This document shows, in pieces, positions 43,819 to 53,361 of a DNA stretch of 64,000 nt. The number at the start of each line of letters is the position of its first letter. Position 1 is the stretch's first letter. Under the pieces are notes generated by a model. The model saw only the letters and a program-made list of their open reading frames with translations, did not search any database and had not been told where the DNA came from. Where the stretch lies: contig JAEOTV010000169.1 in NCBI GenBank assembly GCA_016839635.1, positions 1-64,000 on the forward strand, written 5' to 3'. This DNA is from Promethearchaeota archaeon. Its GTDB lineage: Archaea > Asgardarchaeota > Lokiarchaeia > Sigynarchaeales > SOKP01. The position numbers were made by a program, and so were the translations under genes.

Positions 43819-45537
43819 TTAAGAATAATAATTATGAACTTCTTGTATAACAAGATTAATTAGATCTTTGGGATTAGCAATCCCGTAAAATTTCACTTTA
43901 TCAAGCAAGTTACTAAATTTTTCTTTGGGAATTTTCGTTGTTCCAATGAAAAATCCTACGATTTTATGACCTTTTTGAGCAAGTGAGATCATTATTTTTT
44001 TTGCTTTACTCCAATTATATATCCCAAAATCGGTGATTATAAACACAAGAGCATTTTTTTCTGCTTTTTCACACTGACTAGCGATTTCTATGATTGGTAA
44101 AAAAGTTCCACCCCCTTGATATCTTAATAAGATCTTTTCGGCTTTCTTATAATCAGAAGTCCACGGACAAATATCTGCTCTATTGGAAAAATTTATTATA
44201 CTAAATTTAGCACCTTTATTTGCAGCATAATGTAATGAAGCAAACGCAGCTACTAAAGCGGTATGATATGGTCCTTTTCCCCTAGCAGAACTCGATGCGT
44301 AATTCCAACCCATAGATCCAGAAGAATCTAAAACAATTAAGAGATCAGGAATTTGTTTTTCTATTAAATACCCTGGTCCTTTATTATAAGCCCACTTTCT
44401 TGTAGTGATATTCGGTATTATTACAGGACTATTTAATAAACTCTGAACTACATCCAATTCTTCTATTCTATCTCCAATCCGCCAAATCTCTGGGTAAACG
44501 GGTAATTGGCCTCCTGCTTTTTCTTCATAAATTTTTATTTGAATCAGATTTTTTGCCACACCTCGATACCAAGTAGCTAATGCGTTTCCGTCAATTAAAA
44601 TCCCTGCTTGTCTTGCAGGTCCCCCAAATTCGGAGTAAGGGGTATCTTTAGCAAATTCTTCGGATTTTTGTCTTAAATCATCTTCATTACCTTCCTTTAA
44701 TTTATCGGCATTTTTATTTTCTAATGGATTATCCATTACTTCTAATATATCTTTGGGAACTTCTATAAATGCTCCTCCAGGACCTTTTCTTTTTTCTTTG
44801 TTTTTATCCACTGCTCCTCCTGTACCTATTAAAGTAAATGTATCCTGGATTAAGGTTTTTAAAGATCTTGCAACTTGTGAAACTTTTTTTTCCCAAGTTG
44901 ATTCATCTTCAAAATTTTTGAGGATTATTTTTGTGACTCTTTCTGCTATCGAATCCATCTCCTTAAGTTTCTCATCATTTACTACATCCTTTTTCCACAT
45001 TTTCTCATAAGCTCGAAATAGAAACTTACTAAAATCACTAATGGGTCCTTTAGATGTGATATGTTTGTATGTCTTAGCCATTTCCCATTCAATAAGGTTA
45101 GAATATTTCTGATATAATTTAGTATCAATAATCAAATCTGCAAAAATATTTACAACAATTGGTGCATAATTTTGATTCACATGGGTCATAGCAGCTCTTA
45201 TTAATTTAGCGTGTGTAAGACCATCATAAGGAATGATTTGATAGTGAGATACTTCATGAAGAGAAATAATGTAAAAATAATCAATATATTCTTGATCATC
45301 TTTTAATAATGGAGTATTAGCGAGATTCATTGTTATTTGCCACTTATGTTCAGGATCTATATAAAATCCCTCTAAGTGTGTATAATCAAATACGTAATTA
45401 GGATTGTTTAAAGGAGGGTAATAAAATTCTTTTAACGTCTTATTCCATGCAATATTAGCTAATTCTATTGTCTTTTTTTCCTTCTCTGTAAATTCCTTTT
45501 TAATTCTTCTGGCTTTTCTTCTTCTTGATTGAATCAT
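43819..45537 (-). CDS. DUF2201-type metallopeptidase-like / VWA protein
   Basis: 572 residues. The N-terminal putative metallopeptidase domain has SLHEVSHYQ (H94, E95, H98) and VVNIFADLIID (~128-138), matching the wNiAaD-type second motif of DUF2201. The C-terminal VWA domain has the MIDAS motif LIVLDSSGSMGW and YQGGGTFLPIIEIA and IITDFGIYNW. DUF2201/VWA proteins are encoded with MoxR AAA+ ATPases, as here: the MoxR-like gene is 17 bases upstream on the same strand. Such pairs are thought to act as metal-insertion or protein-maturation machines. Target unknown. Confidence 0.84.
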   Translation of the reverse strand: MIQSRRRKARRIKKEFTEKEKKTIELANIAWNKTLKEFYYPPLNNPNYVFDYTHLEGFYIDPEHKWQITMNLANTPLLKDDQEYIDYFYIISLHEVSHYQIIPYDGLTHAKLIRAAMTHVNQNYAPIVVNIFADLIIDTKLYQKYSNLIEWEMAKTYKHITSKGPISDFSKFLFRAYEKMWKKDVVNDEKLKEMDSIAERVTKIILKNFEDESTWEKKVSQVARSLKTLIQDTFTLIGTGGAVDKNKEKRKGPGGAFIEVPKDILEVMDNPLENKNADKLKEGNEDDLRQKSEEFAKDTPYSEFGGPARQAGILIDGNALATWYRGVAKNLIQIKIYEEKAGGQLPVYPEIWRIGDRIEELDVVQSLLNSPVIIPNITTRKWAYNKGPGYLIEKQIPDLLIVLDSSGSMGWNYASSSARGKGPYHTALVAAFASLHYAANKGAKFSIINFSNRADICPWTSDYKKAEKILLRYQGGGTFLPIIEIASQCEKAEKNALVFIITDFGIYNWSKAKKIMISLAQKGHKIVGFFIGTTKIPKEKFSNLLDKVKFYGIANPKDLINLVIQEVHNYYS

Positions 45538-45554
45538 CTTATAATTTAATTCTT

Positions 45555-47282
45555 TTATCCTTCCTTTTGTATATATTCAAAATTATCCAGAAGATCTCTT
45601 AATTTTAGAGCCTCAGAACCACCTGAAATTTGGATATTTACCAATGAGTCTTCTTTTGTCCCTGTAACATTAATCTCTATTAGCATATCTTCTGTACGGA
45701 TTTGTTTAGTTTGTCTTTGACTGAACGCTTCCTTTAATGGTTGATCTAAATTAGAAAATTCAGCAGCGATATCTGCCCATACTTCCTTCCAGTAGACAAA
45801 TTTAATAATATAATCGGTAACTGTCTGTTTAAAAAGTTCTCGATTGCACCATTCAATTAGGTCTCCTCTATTAGGGAAATCTATTTCCTCTAAAAGATTA
45901 TTTCGAATTTCAGCTAATTTATTAATATCCCCTTGTTTTGCTACTTCTTGTATTTGTTGAGCAATTGGAGTATAATCCTTGTTATTAACTGAATTTACAA
46001 ATGGAATTAGATCATACTTTACAATTAAATCGTTCTTTTCAAATTTTTTTAACTCTACTAAATCATTTTCTTTAGAATTTCCTCCTCGAAATCTATCAGC
46101 GATTTTATAACAGATTTCACGATTTTTAAACCTTTTCTGGACAGTTGTTAAAATATTCTTTGAAAATTCATATTTATTTCCGAAAAATGGTGATTTATCT
46201 AATTCTCTCTTTACATATATTACTCTATGGGAAATTACATAGGGTGCAATGGTATTGACAATATTGACATCTATCTTTTTTATTCCTAGTAACCATGCTA
46301 AAGCTTTAGAATATCTTAGTAGATCTTTAGCTACTCTTACACTTAGAATCGAATCAATTTTATTACAAATATTTTGAGCTGTATTGAAATGACATCCTGA
46401 ACATAATCCCGTACTTGGTTTTATATCTTCAGTGTTACCCTTGTCTACTCTTGAGCATAATGTATATTCTCTTATTATTGCATGTATATAATTATTAACT
46501 TCAGAAGTAAAGGAGACCCTATTCACATAGTACCAAATTTCCATAAGATCATCGATAGTTAATATTTCAGGAACTTGGATTAATTCATCTAGACCGGAAT
46601 ATTTCTTATCTTTTCCTGTCAATATAAGTTGCAAATCGTGACTTCCAGGCATTGAAATGGGAACTGAAATTCCAAATCTATCTAGAAATGGTTGAGATAA
46701 TTCAAAAGTTCCAACATCATGAGGATTTATCGTTGCATATAAACAAAATTTATTAATAGTTGCTATTGAGTCGTAGTATTTAACTGTCCCCTCAGCAAGC
46801 AATGATAATAAGATGTCTTGAGCATATGGAGTTAGCCGATTCACCTCGTCAATAATTTTCCAAAAATTGGTAACAAATTGTCTCCATACAACCTCTTCTT
46901 CACCATCTTTCATTAATTTCCCTAGCTTTAAAGTACCAATTAATTTCTCTTCAGTTAGTTGGGGGTGCCCTCTAATAATTGAATTTTCTATATTATTTAG
47001 TGAATATGCTGTAAACATCCTTCCTAGAAGCTTTACAAGAGTAGTTTTACCTCCTCCATGACCTCCAATTAATATCATAGCGGAATTAGGAACTATCGCA
47101 TTCAAGACACATAAAGATAATATTTCGGGTAATTTTTTTGTACTGACTTTATTACTTTTTTCTTCTAAATATTTAATACTCAAATCCTTATAATGAACAA
47201 ATAATTGATTAGCTTGGATTAAATTGATGATTTTCCACACTTTTTTTCTTAGAATCTCTTCTTCTCCTAATTTTGCCGACAT
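45555..47282 (-). CDS. MoxR-like AAA+ ATPase with Cys-rich insert
   Basis: 575 residues. Walker A is GGHGGGKTT (~74-82), and the Walker B region WKIIDEVNRLTPYAQDILLSLLAEG matches MoxR/Mg-chelatase AAA+ proteins. The sensor is YATINPHDVGTFELSQPFLDRF. An insert CSRVDKGN...GLCSGCHFNTAQNIC holds four Cys that could bind a [4Fe-4S] cluster or zinc. The C-terminal ~180 residues are unrecognised. It is upstream of the DUF2201/VWA gene in a two-gene operon, the standard pairing of these families. ATG start at 47282. Confidence 0.85.
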   Translation of the reverse strand: MSAKLGEEEILRKKVWKIINLIQANQLFVHYKDLSIKYLEEKSNKVSTKKLPEILSLCVLNAIVPNSAMILIGGHGGGKTTLVKLLGRMFTAYSLNNIENSIIRGHPQLTEEKLIGTLKLGKLMKDGEEEVVWRQFVTNFWKIIDEVNRLTPYAQDILLSLLAEGTVKYYDSIATINKFCLYATINPHDVGTFELSQPFLDRFGISVPISMPGSHDLQLILTGKDKKYSGLDELIQVPEILTIDDLMEIWYYVNRVSFTSEVNNYIHAIIREYTLCSRVDKGNTEDIKPSTGLCSGCHFNTAQNICNKIDSILSVRVAKDLLRYSKALAWLLGIKKIDVNIVNTIAPYVISHRVIYVKRELDKSPFFGNKYEFSKNILTTVQKRFKNREICYKIADRFRGGNSKENDLVELKKFEKNDLIVKYDLIPFVNSVNNKDYTPIAQQIQEVAKQGDINKLAEIRNNLLEEIDFPNRGDLIEWCNRELFKQTVTDYIIKFVYWKEVWADIAAEFSNLDQPLKEAFSQRQTKQIRTEDMLIEINVTGTKEDSLVNIQISGGSEALKLRDLLDNFEYIQKEG

Positions 47283-47558
47283 TTAGATTAATCTCATAAG
47301 CTTTTTAATATTAAATATTAAGCAGTTTGATTATTTAATTTTTATCTTTAAAAGTTTAATAAATTCGACATTATAAATCATTGTATCATAACATTTATTT
47401 GAAAAACTTCTTATGCATAATATTTACTTTCAACACAGAACAATTCAAAGATTTTATGAATATTAGAGGAAAAAAGAATTAGAATCTTCGATAATAATAA
47501 AGATTTAATAATAAAAGTATAAAAATAAAATAAAAACAAAAAAATAAAATAAAAAAAA

Positions 47559-47630
47559 TTATCTAACAACACTTTGAAATGCGAATCCAACATTCTTTAC
47601 AACGAATTGTCCTTTTTCTTTTCTTTTCAT
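47559..47630 (-). CDS. Possible 23-residue small protein
   Basis: ATG 47630 opens a short frame ending at TAA 47559, encoding a basic N-terminus (MKRKEKG) and a hydrophobic-polar tail (FVVKNVGFAFQSVVR). An AGAGGT Shine-Dalgarno sits seven bases before the ATG, better than most genes in this window. A long A/T-rich tract follows. The remainder of the 47283-47803 gap has no other plausible gene. Composition looks coding but at 23 codons chance remains possible. Confidence 0.4.
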   Translation of the reverse strand: MKRKEKGQFVVKNVGFAFQSVVR

Positions 47631-47803
47631 TTTTTTTACCTCTTTTAGAGTTTTTTATTAATTATATTATGGATATGCTTCATATTATAGTTTTTATTAT
47701 GAAACTTCTCTCGAAGTTCGAATCTCTCTAAAAGTTTTAAATATCAACTAGAACCTGATATTAAATGATTTTACGCCGAGTAAAATAAGAAAGATTACTT
47801 AGA

Positions 47804-48508
47804 TTACAAATTAACAAGTTCGATTAGATGCTCTATAATATAATCTGGTTGTATAATCCATTTTTTATATCTCTCAACTTCATTTTTTTTCCAGTGATTG
47901 ATTAAACATGAAGAAATATTTGCTGCTTTAGCAGCTTTGATGTCATTGATGGAATCACCAATCATGAGAGCTTTATGTTTTCGAGAATTAAATCCTAAAT
48001 TTTCTAAAATTATAAGAATTCCTTTAGGAGAGGGTTTAGCAAAATCTTGATTGTTGTATTTCATACTATAGATTTCATGAAAATATTTAGAAATTTGAAA
48101 GTGTTTTAAAAAATAATCTGCGATGTAATTTGCCGTATTTGTGCAAATAGCCAGTTTCTTCGTTTCTTTGTGACTGTATATTAAATCTAATACTATTTTT
48201 ACATCATCATATAATGTTATCTTTTCATTCTTTAGTAATATTTTTCTCTTCTCAAAATCAGTTTCGTCAAAGTATTTCCAAAAGTTAAGAGATTCAGCTA
48301 GCCCCCATTTGTTCAATACCTGTTGAAAATTTCTTCCAGAGCGCCATAATTCCCTCCTTTTATCTATATTGGGAACTTTATAAACTCCTAGCTTTCTTAA
48401 TGTCTCAACTAATATTTGATCCGCATATTCTCCAATATTTCCAAGATTTAATAAAGTTCCATCTAAATCAAATAAATAGAAATCGAAATTCATTTTAAAA
48501 GTACCCAA
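47804..48508 (-). CDS. HAD-superfamily phosphatase (phosphoglycolate-phosphatase-like)
   Basis: 234 residues. DLDGTLLNLG is HAD motif I with both Asp. KLAICTNTANYIADY is motif II (Thr), KPSPKG with the Lys is motif III, and ALMIGDSINDIKAAKAAN is motif IV (GDSxxD). The cap domain is alpha-helical (class C1), as in Gph/PGPase and other small-molecule phosphatases. The substrate is unknown. The start overlaps the 3' end of the upstream gene by 14 bases, so the two are translationally linked. Confidence 0.88.
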   Translation of the reverse strand: MGTFKMNFDFYLFDLDGTLLNLGNIGEYADQILVETLRKLGVYKVPNIDKRRELWRSGRNFQQVLNKWGLAESLNFWKYFDETDFEKRKILLKNEKITLYDDVKIVLDLIYSHKETKKLAICTNTANYIADYFLKHFQISKYFHEIYSMKYNNQDFAKPSPKGILIILENLGFNSRKHKALMIGDSINDIKAAKAANISSCLINHWKKNEVERYKKWIIQPDYIIEHLIELVNL

Positions 48509-48866
48509 TATGTCCTAAATTTTTTCCATCTTCATCAAGTGCATGTACTAAACCCATGGAAAGAGGTTTTTCTTCTTTATCTTTAGTTGATTTTGCTATA
48601 TAATTTATGGTTTCAAATTTTAGAATGAAGGTACGATTACATTTTTTACATTTTATGTAAATTTTCTCAATTAGTTTCTTTTCATCCTCAACTACTTCCT
48701 TTTTAAATGGTTCTAAAAGATTCAGATCTTCGTTATCACAGTTATTAAGAAAGCATTGATCTAAAGAAATTTTTTCCATCCCACGCCGTGCTAGTGCTAT
48801 AAAAGCATAGCTAGGATAATTTAATTCTTCTTTATCATCCATATTTAAAATAAAATTAGGTTTCAA
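48495..48866 (-). CDS. Small CxxC protein of unknown function
   Basis: 123 residues. One CKKC-type pair (IKCKKCNRTF) and CFLNNC suggest a metal-binding hairpin. The C-terminus SMGLVHALDEDGKNLGHIGYF is glycine-containing and strand-like. I do not recognise the family. Its 3' end overlaps the HAD phosphatase start by 14 bases, so they form an operon. GatC lies divergently 87 bases away. Confidence 0.55.
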   Translation of the reverse strand: MKPNFILNMDDKEELNYPSYAFIALARRGMEKISLDQCFLNNCDNEDLNLLEPFKKEVVEDEKKLIEKIYIKCKKCNRTFILKFETINYIAKSTKDKEEKPLSMGLVHALDEDGKNLGHIGYF

Positions 48867-48953
48867 TTAATCTTTATTATTAATTTTTAAAATAATACTC
48901 TAATGCGGTCAAGCTTAATTATTATCTATACCTATATTTTATTGACTTAAGAT

Positions 48954-49259
48954 ATGACAAATAAAAAGGAATTCTCGAAGAAAACTATTGATCATATTTC
49001 AAAATTGGCTATGATAGATTTATCTGATGAGGAAAAAGAGAAATTATCAGAAGAAATAGGTGAGATTTTAAATTACTTTAAAAAATTAGACGAGTTGGAC
49101 ACTAGTAACGTGGAACCTACAACGCATCCAATAGATGGATTAAAAAATGTCTTCAGGGAAGATGTACCCGGGGAATCCCTTAGTAATGAAGAAGCCCTAA
49201 AAAATACCAAACATAAAAAAGATGGTTATTTTAAGGCTCCAAGAATTTTGAAAGAATAA
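48954..49259 (+). CDS. gatC: Aspartyl/glutamyl-tRNA amidotransferase subunit C
   Basis: 101 residues, the standard GatC length. TIDHISKLAMIDLSDEEKEKL and NYFKKLDELDTSNVEPTTHPI and VFREDVPGESLSNEEAL, ending APRILKE, are the complete family pattern. GatCAB converts Glu-tRNA(Gln) or Asp-tRNA(Asn) to the amide form. GatA and GatB are not in the window, so the subunits are separated. ATG start; convergent with the next gene. Confidence 0.92.
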   Translation: MTNKKEFSKKTIDHISKLAMIDLSDEEKEKLSEEIGEILNYFKKLDELDTSNVEPTTHPIDGLKNVFREDVPGESLSNEEALKNTKHKKDGYFKAPRILKE

Positions 49260-49267
49260 ATAAACAA

Positions 49268-50266
49268 TTACTTCTTATACTCATCAGTCAAAGTTCTTAT
49301 AGCTTCAGCCATATCTCTAAGAGCTTTTCTTCTTTCTACTGGACTCATCTCAGAGAATTCTTCTTCAAAATCAGTACCAATTTTTTCTGTAGAAGCCATA
49401 TCTCGATATTTCTTGTACACTAAACTGGTTACGTATTTTTCATAGCGTTCTAAAGCTTTTTTTAATTTAGAATGTTCCTTAATTTTATTCCAAAGTTCTA
49501 AAGTTTCTAATGATCTAAGTCCCAGATCTATTCTGAACCAACTAATTGGAAATAGCAATTCTCTTTGAATACCCATTTCAATAATAGACAGATTTTCTTC
49601 ATCAATATAGAGATCTGGTATTATATCTTCTTGAAAAACAATATTATCACTCATAATATAAAGATTAGCTGCTCCACGAGAAGTACATACGATCCCGGTG
49701 GCAAAACCTTTAGCCATTCTTAAAATATTAGCTATATCTTCTAATTTGGACCCTGTGATATGAAGGTTCTTTCTTTTACTTCCTTGAAATTCTATATTTA
49801 TTCTATGTGCTCCTTTCGCATCAGATACTAATTTTGGAAATAAATCTTTATCTCTTGTTTTTTTATGAGCTTCTAATAGTTTATTTATAATTTCATAGTC
49901 TAATTTAAGACCAGGAATTACAGTATTTTGATTAAGAAAGGCATCTACTTCAAAATCTGCGATACCATAGAAGAGTTTTTCGTTGTTAATAATGCTGTAT
50001 ATGCTTTCTACAATAGTTTTAACTAATGCTTCTGGATCTTCTCGGACAGAATCATATTCCGTTGTTTCGAATGTATCAATTTGATCTTCTAAACCTTCTT
50101 CTTGATAAAAAGCCCCCCAACTAAATTCACTAAAAATTACTCCTTCTGAATATAAATTATGAAAAGCATCGATGCTTAAAATACTTTTACTTCCTCCAAG
50201 TTCAACCCCTAATTTAGATCCGGAAGCTAAAATCGCTGAAGGGGGGTTAATAAATTCTATAGGCAT
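49268..50266 (-). CDS. Unknown conserved-looking protein
   Basis: About 332 residues from ATG 50266 (TTG 50272 is in frame). An N-terminal block (IEFINPPSAILASGSKLGVELGG) is followed by acidic and mixed alpha/beta sequence. KNLHITGSKLEDIANILRMAKGFATGIVCTSRG is a likely folded core. The C-terminus is a charged helical hairpin (EMSPVERRKALRDMAEAIRTL). It has no membrane span and no catalytic motif I can name. Monocistronic in appearance. Confidence 0.6.
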   Translation of the reverse strand: MPIEFINPPSAILASGSKLGVELGGSKSILSIDAFHNLYSEGVIFSEFSWGAFYQEEGLEDQIDTFETTEYDSVREDPEALVKTIVESIYSIINNEKLFYGIADFEVDAFLNQNTVIPGLKLDYEIINKLLEAHKKTRDKDLFPKLVSDAKGAHRINIEFQGSKRKNLHITGSKLEDIANILRMAKGFATGIVCTSRGAANLYIMSDNIVFQEDIIPDLYIDEENLSIIEMGIQRELLFPISWFRIDLGLRSLETLELWNKIKEHSKLKKALERYEKYVTSLVYKKYRDMASTEKIGTDFEEEFSEMSPVERRKALRDMAEAIRTLTDEYKK

Positions 50267-50404
50267 TATCAAACCAAAAGCGGGGTAATTAGTATAATTT
50301 AAAATCTATAACTCAATTATTACTTAGTGAAGTATTCTAATAATTATAGAAAGAATTTATATATATAATTAGTGAATTAAGTAGAAAATTCAAACCATAA
50401 CATT

Positions 50405-51916
50405 TCAATCATTTGTTTTAATATTATTTTTTCTACAATATTCAGAATATTTCGTTAAAACTGAGAAGCATTTTACCGGCATGTCCCATAAATCAAAAAT
50501 AGGAATATTTGAATTTATAAATTCTCGAACCCATGGATTATTATATCCCTGAGGACCAATATAAAAAATTGGGACGTCTTTTTTCTTTACTAACCTTTGT
50601 ATGGGTTTTAGATAAAGCCTCTTCATCATTTCATTTGAGATTTCAAATTCGTCATATTTCTTTCCTCCCGAAGTGTTTATTATTTCTATCACCTCTTCAA
50701 AACCAAATGCAGCATATATAATTATTCCATCAATTTCACCAGAATTAATCATAGCTTTTGGAATTTTAATATAGAGATTATATTGATTGAATTGAAAAGT
50801 TAAATCTAAGGGATTATCTATATTTGCCACAGGTGGGACGAATTTTTTTAATTTTTCTTTTAATTCTTCTGAAAATTCAGGTACATCTAAACCCAATTTC
50901 TCAGCGACCTTTGCCATCATCGCACCACACCCTCCTGAATCTGTAATTATTCCTAATCTATTGCCTTTGGGAATAATTTTATGCGAAAATGTCCTTAAAT
51001 AATAAAGAAATTCTTTAATTGAATCTGTAGAAATTACCCCTGTTTTCTTAAACACTGTTTCAAATATTTTATCATCTCCAGCAATCGAACCTGTATGTCC
51101 CATGATTGAGCGTGAAGCAGCTTCAGTTCCACCTGCATATATGGCTACAACTGGCTTTTTAGGAGTAATCTCCTTTATTTTTTCTATAAACTCTTTTCCT
51201 CTCTTTATTTCTTCTATATAGAGCCCAATTACATCGGTTTGTGGATCATCTTTAAGATAATCTAAAAAATCAACTAAATCTATATTCTCTTCATTTCCAA
51301 TTGAGAAAGATTTCCCTATTTTTACTCCAATGTGTTTACAAAACCAAAAAACATGAGATGCAACCGTCCCTGAATGAGCAATAATGGAAATATTACCTCT
51401 TTCAGGAGTCTTATAAATCCACATAGTATTAAAACATGTATCATCGAAATCAGGATAATTATAAAATGCGTTATAGATACCTAAACAGTTTGGGCCGATA
51501 AATCTAATATTATAGTTTTTAGCTATATCATGGATTTTTTGAGATAGCTCAATTCCATCAGAACCATATTCCCGAAATCCTCCAGATACAATAACTACTC
51601 GTTTAACCCCCTTTTCCCCACATTCTTCTAATACTTTTGGTACCTTATTGGGTCTTAAAATGATAAAAGCTAATTCTGGGATTTCTTGTAGATCTAAAAT
51701 TGATCTATATGCCCTTAATCCTTGAATATTCTCTAATCTTGGATGTATTGGGTAAATTTTTTGTTTGGGAACTCCACCAAAGATAATATTTCGAAGCATC
51801 ATAGCACCCATGTTATCCAAAAAAGAATTAGAAGCTCCAAAAACAGCAATACTCTCCGGATTGAGAAATTTATGGAGAAAATGATTCTTTAGGTCATTTT
51901 TATTGATTTCAGACAT
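50405..51916 (-). CDS. CoA-binding, ADP-forming acyl-CoA synthetase alpha-subunit-like
   Basis: 503 residues. The N-terminal CoA-binding Rossmann region is SIAVFGASNSFLDNMGAMMLRNI, followed by RVVIVSGGFREYGSDG and RFIGPNCLGIYN. The catalytic phospho-His lies in GHTGSIAGDDKIF. GNRLGIITDSGGCGAMMAKVAEKLGL starts the second ligase-CoA domain. This matches the alpha chain of ADP-forming acetyl/acyl-CoA synthetase, which in archaea makes ATP from acyl-CoA. The ATP-grasp beta chain is not adjacent, so it would have to be supplied from elsewhere or the protein has another job. ATG start. Confidence 0.87.
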   Translation of the reverse strand: MSEINKNDLKNHFLHKFLNPESIAVFGASNSFLDNMGAMMLRNIIFGGVPKQKIYPIHPRLENIQGLRAYRSILDLQEIPELAFIILRPNKVPKVLEECGEKGVKRVVIVSGGFREYGSDGIELSQKIHDIAKNYNIRFIGPNCLGIYNAFYNYPDFDDTCFNTMWIYKTPERGNISIIAHSGTVASHVFWFCKHIGVKIGKSFSIGNEENIDLVDFLDYLKDDPQTDVIGLYIEEIKRGKEFIEKIKEITPKKPVVAIYAGGTEAASRSIMGHTGSIAGDDKIFETVFKKTGVISTDSIKEFLYYLRTFSHKIIPKGNRLGIITDSGGCGAMMAKVAEKLGLDVPEFSEELKEKLKKFVPPVANIDNPLDLTFQFNQYNLYIKIPKAMINSGEIDGIIIYAAFGFEEVIEIINTSGGKKYDEFEISNEMMKRLYLKPIQRLVKKKDVPIFYIGPQGYNNPWVREFINSNIPIFDLWDMPVKCFSVLTKYSEYCRKNNIKTND

Positions 51917-51993
51917 AATACTCTTAGGACCAAAATGGTAAAAAAGAAAATTAAAAAAACAATATGAGTTTTATGGTTAGTTAGTTTTTAGTA

Positions 51994-52206
51994 TTAAGGT
52001 TCTTTTATCAAGTCAATTTCTGCGGAGAATCCGGGTATCATTCCTTCATACTCGACAATTCCTTTCGCTTTCAATTTTTTCAGAATTAATCTTACTCCTT
52101 CGAATTGATCCTCACAGAGAATCTGTAATTCCTTGTAATTCAGTCTTCCACCATTTTCTTTAAGTTTTTCAATTATGAATTCTTCTTCATCTGTCATTTC
52201 TGACAT
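51994..52206 (-). CDS. Small winged-helix protein
   Basis: 70 residues. EEEFIIEKLKENGGRLNYKELQILCEDQFEGVRLILKKLKAKGIVEYEG is a complete helix-turn-helix-wing unit, like the short archaeal MarR/ArsR-type or Rrf-like domains. It could be a DNA-binding regulator or a protein-interaction wing of the type found in RNA polymerase subunits. It sits between dut and the CoA-binding protein on the same strand, with 42 bases on the dut side. ATG start. Confidence 0.7.
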   Translation of the reverse strand: MSEMTDEEEFIIEKLKENGGRLNYKELQILCEDQFEGVRLILKKLKAKGIVEYEGMIPGFSAEIDLIKEP

Positions 52207-52248
52207 AATATATCCTTTCTTTCAAAAATATTAATATTTAATTGAAAT

Positions 52249-52764
52249 TTAATTCTTACCTGTACTTCCAAATCCACCTTTTCCACGTTCGGATTCAGGC
52301 AATTCATTGGTTTCAATAAAAGTATAATTATACATTTTTGATAAAATAATCTGGCAAATTCTCTCACCCTTTTTTAGGGTAACCTCCTTGTTAGAAAGGT
52401 TTACTACTATCACCATCCATTCATTTCTGTAACCTGCATCGATTGTACCTGGAGAGTTCACAATAGATAACCCCTCCCATAAAGCTAATCCACTCCTAGG
52501 GACAACTTTAAAATAATAACCTTCTGGAATTGCTGTGGAAAAACCTAATGGACAACCGATTCTTTCAAGCGGTTGCAACGTATATGAATCTGTTTTAACA
52601 TCAATTAATTCTTTTTTATCATTCTCATGAATTATCTTCTTAAATCCAACTATTCTTGCATCAGCACCCGCATCTCCAGGTTTTGTCGGTTTTGGGATAA
52701 TAGCATCATCTTTTAATATCTTTAACGGAATTGATATAGTATTATCAAAACTCTTTTGGCTCAT
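52249..52764 (-). CDS. dut: dUTP diphosphatase
   Basis: 171 residues. All five trimeric dUTPase motifs are visible: DAGADAR (I), VPRSGLAL (II), GTIDAGYRNEW (III), KKGERICQIIL (IV) and RGKGGFGSTGK (V, closing the active site of the neighbouring subunit). It hydrolyses dUTP to dUMP and pyrophosphate, keeping uracil out of DNA and feeding dTMP synthesis. A ~30-residue insert (KKIIHENDKKELIDVKTDS) after motif I is unusual. ATG start; divergent from the GNAT gene. Confidence 0.93.
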   Translation of the reverse strand: MSQKSFDNTISIPLKILKDDAIIPKPTKPGDAGADARIVGFKKIIHENDKKELIDVKTDSYTLQPLERIGCPLGFSTAIPEGYYFKVVPRSGLALWEGLSIVNSPGTIDAGYRNEWMVIVVNLSNKEVTLKKGERICQIILSKMYNYTFIETNELPESERGKGGFGSTGKN

Positions 52765-52856
52765 ATTAAATCAATTTAAATTATTTTTAGTTTTAAAAAA
52801 CAATTTTTATTAAAGAATAGATATTTTGTTAAATATCTATTTCTACGGTGAAAAAT

Positions 52857-53312
52857 TTGATTATAATTGATAGGTATGATCCTAGAGTTGATAAAGAAGC
52901 ATTAAAGGAGCTATTTAAAGACTTTATTGCAGTTAAGTCATATTTCTTCTCCCATTGGGAAAAATTCGAGGAAGAGCTAAATAGGAGGACTTTAGACCTT
53001 CAATACAGAAACTCTATGGTTGTTGCTAAAGAAGATGGAAAAATCGTAGGTTTTGGGACCTATACTTTTTTTAGAGATTATTTAGGAAATGATAGAGTAT
53101 TAATACATCAAATAGTGACTAAGAAAGAAGACTCTTTTAAAAAGGGTATTGAAGAAAAAATAATCCGAGAGTTACAATTATACATTAAAAGATCCTTAAA
53201 AATTGATAAGGTATATTTTATATGTCCTGATTCAGATGGTGCTTTAAGAAGTTTATTCATGAAATTAGGAGTAAAAAAGTCGAGATTCATCTGGTATGAG
53301 AGTGAAGTATAA
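52857..53312 (+). CDS. GNAT-fold acetyltransferase-like protein
   Basis: About 151 residues if TTG 52857 is the start; GTG 52848 is in frame but reads better as part of the GGTGA Shine-Dalgarno. NSMVVAKEDGKIVGFGTYTF is the central GNAT beta-strand pair, followed by RVLIHQIVTKKEDSFKKGIEEKIIRELQL in the acetyl-CoA position. The usual R/QxxGxG/A pyrophosphate loop is altered (DSFKKG), so catalysis is uncertain. KVYFICPDSDGALRSLFMKLGVKKS matches the C-terminal GNAT helix and strand. Substrate unknown. Confidence 0.68.
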   Translation: MIIIDRYDPRVDKEALKELFKDFIAVKSYFFSHWEKFEEELNRRTLDLQYRNSMVVAKEDGKIVGFGTYTFFRDYLGNDRVLIHQIVTKKEDSFKKGIEEKIIRELQLYIKRSLKIDKVYFICPDSDGALRSLFMKLGVKKSRFIWYESEV

Positions 53313-53361
53313 ATATTGGAATAACCTTATTATTTATTTCTAGCCTTTGTGAAATAATTCT

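Noticed and set aside
47411..47593. 60-codon minus-strand frame
   Set aside because: Phe/Ile/Leu/Tyr-rich composition follows from an A/T-rich tract, and it overlaps the better-supported 23-codon frame.
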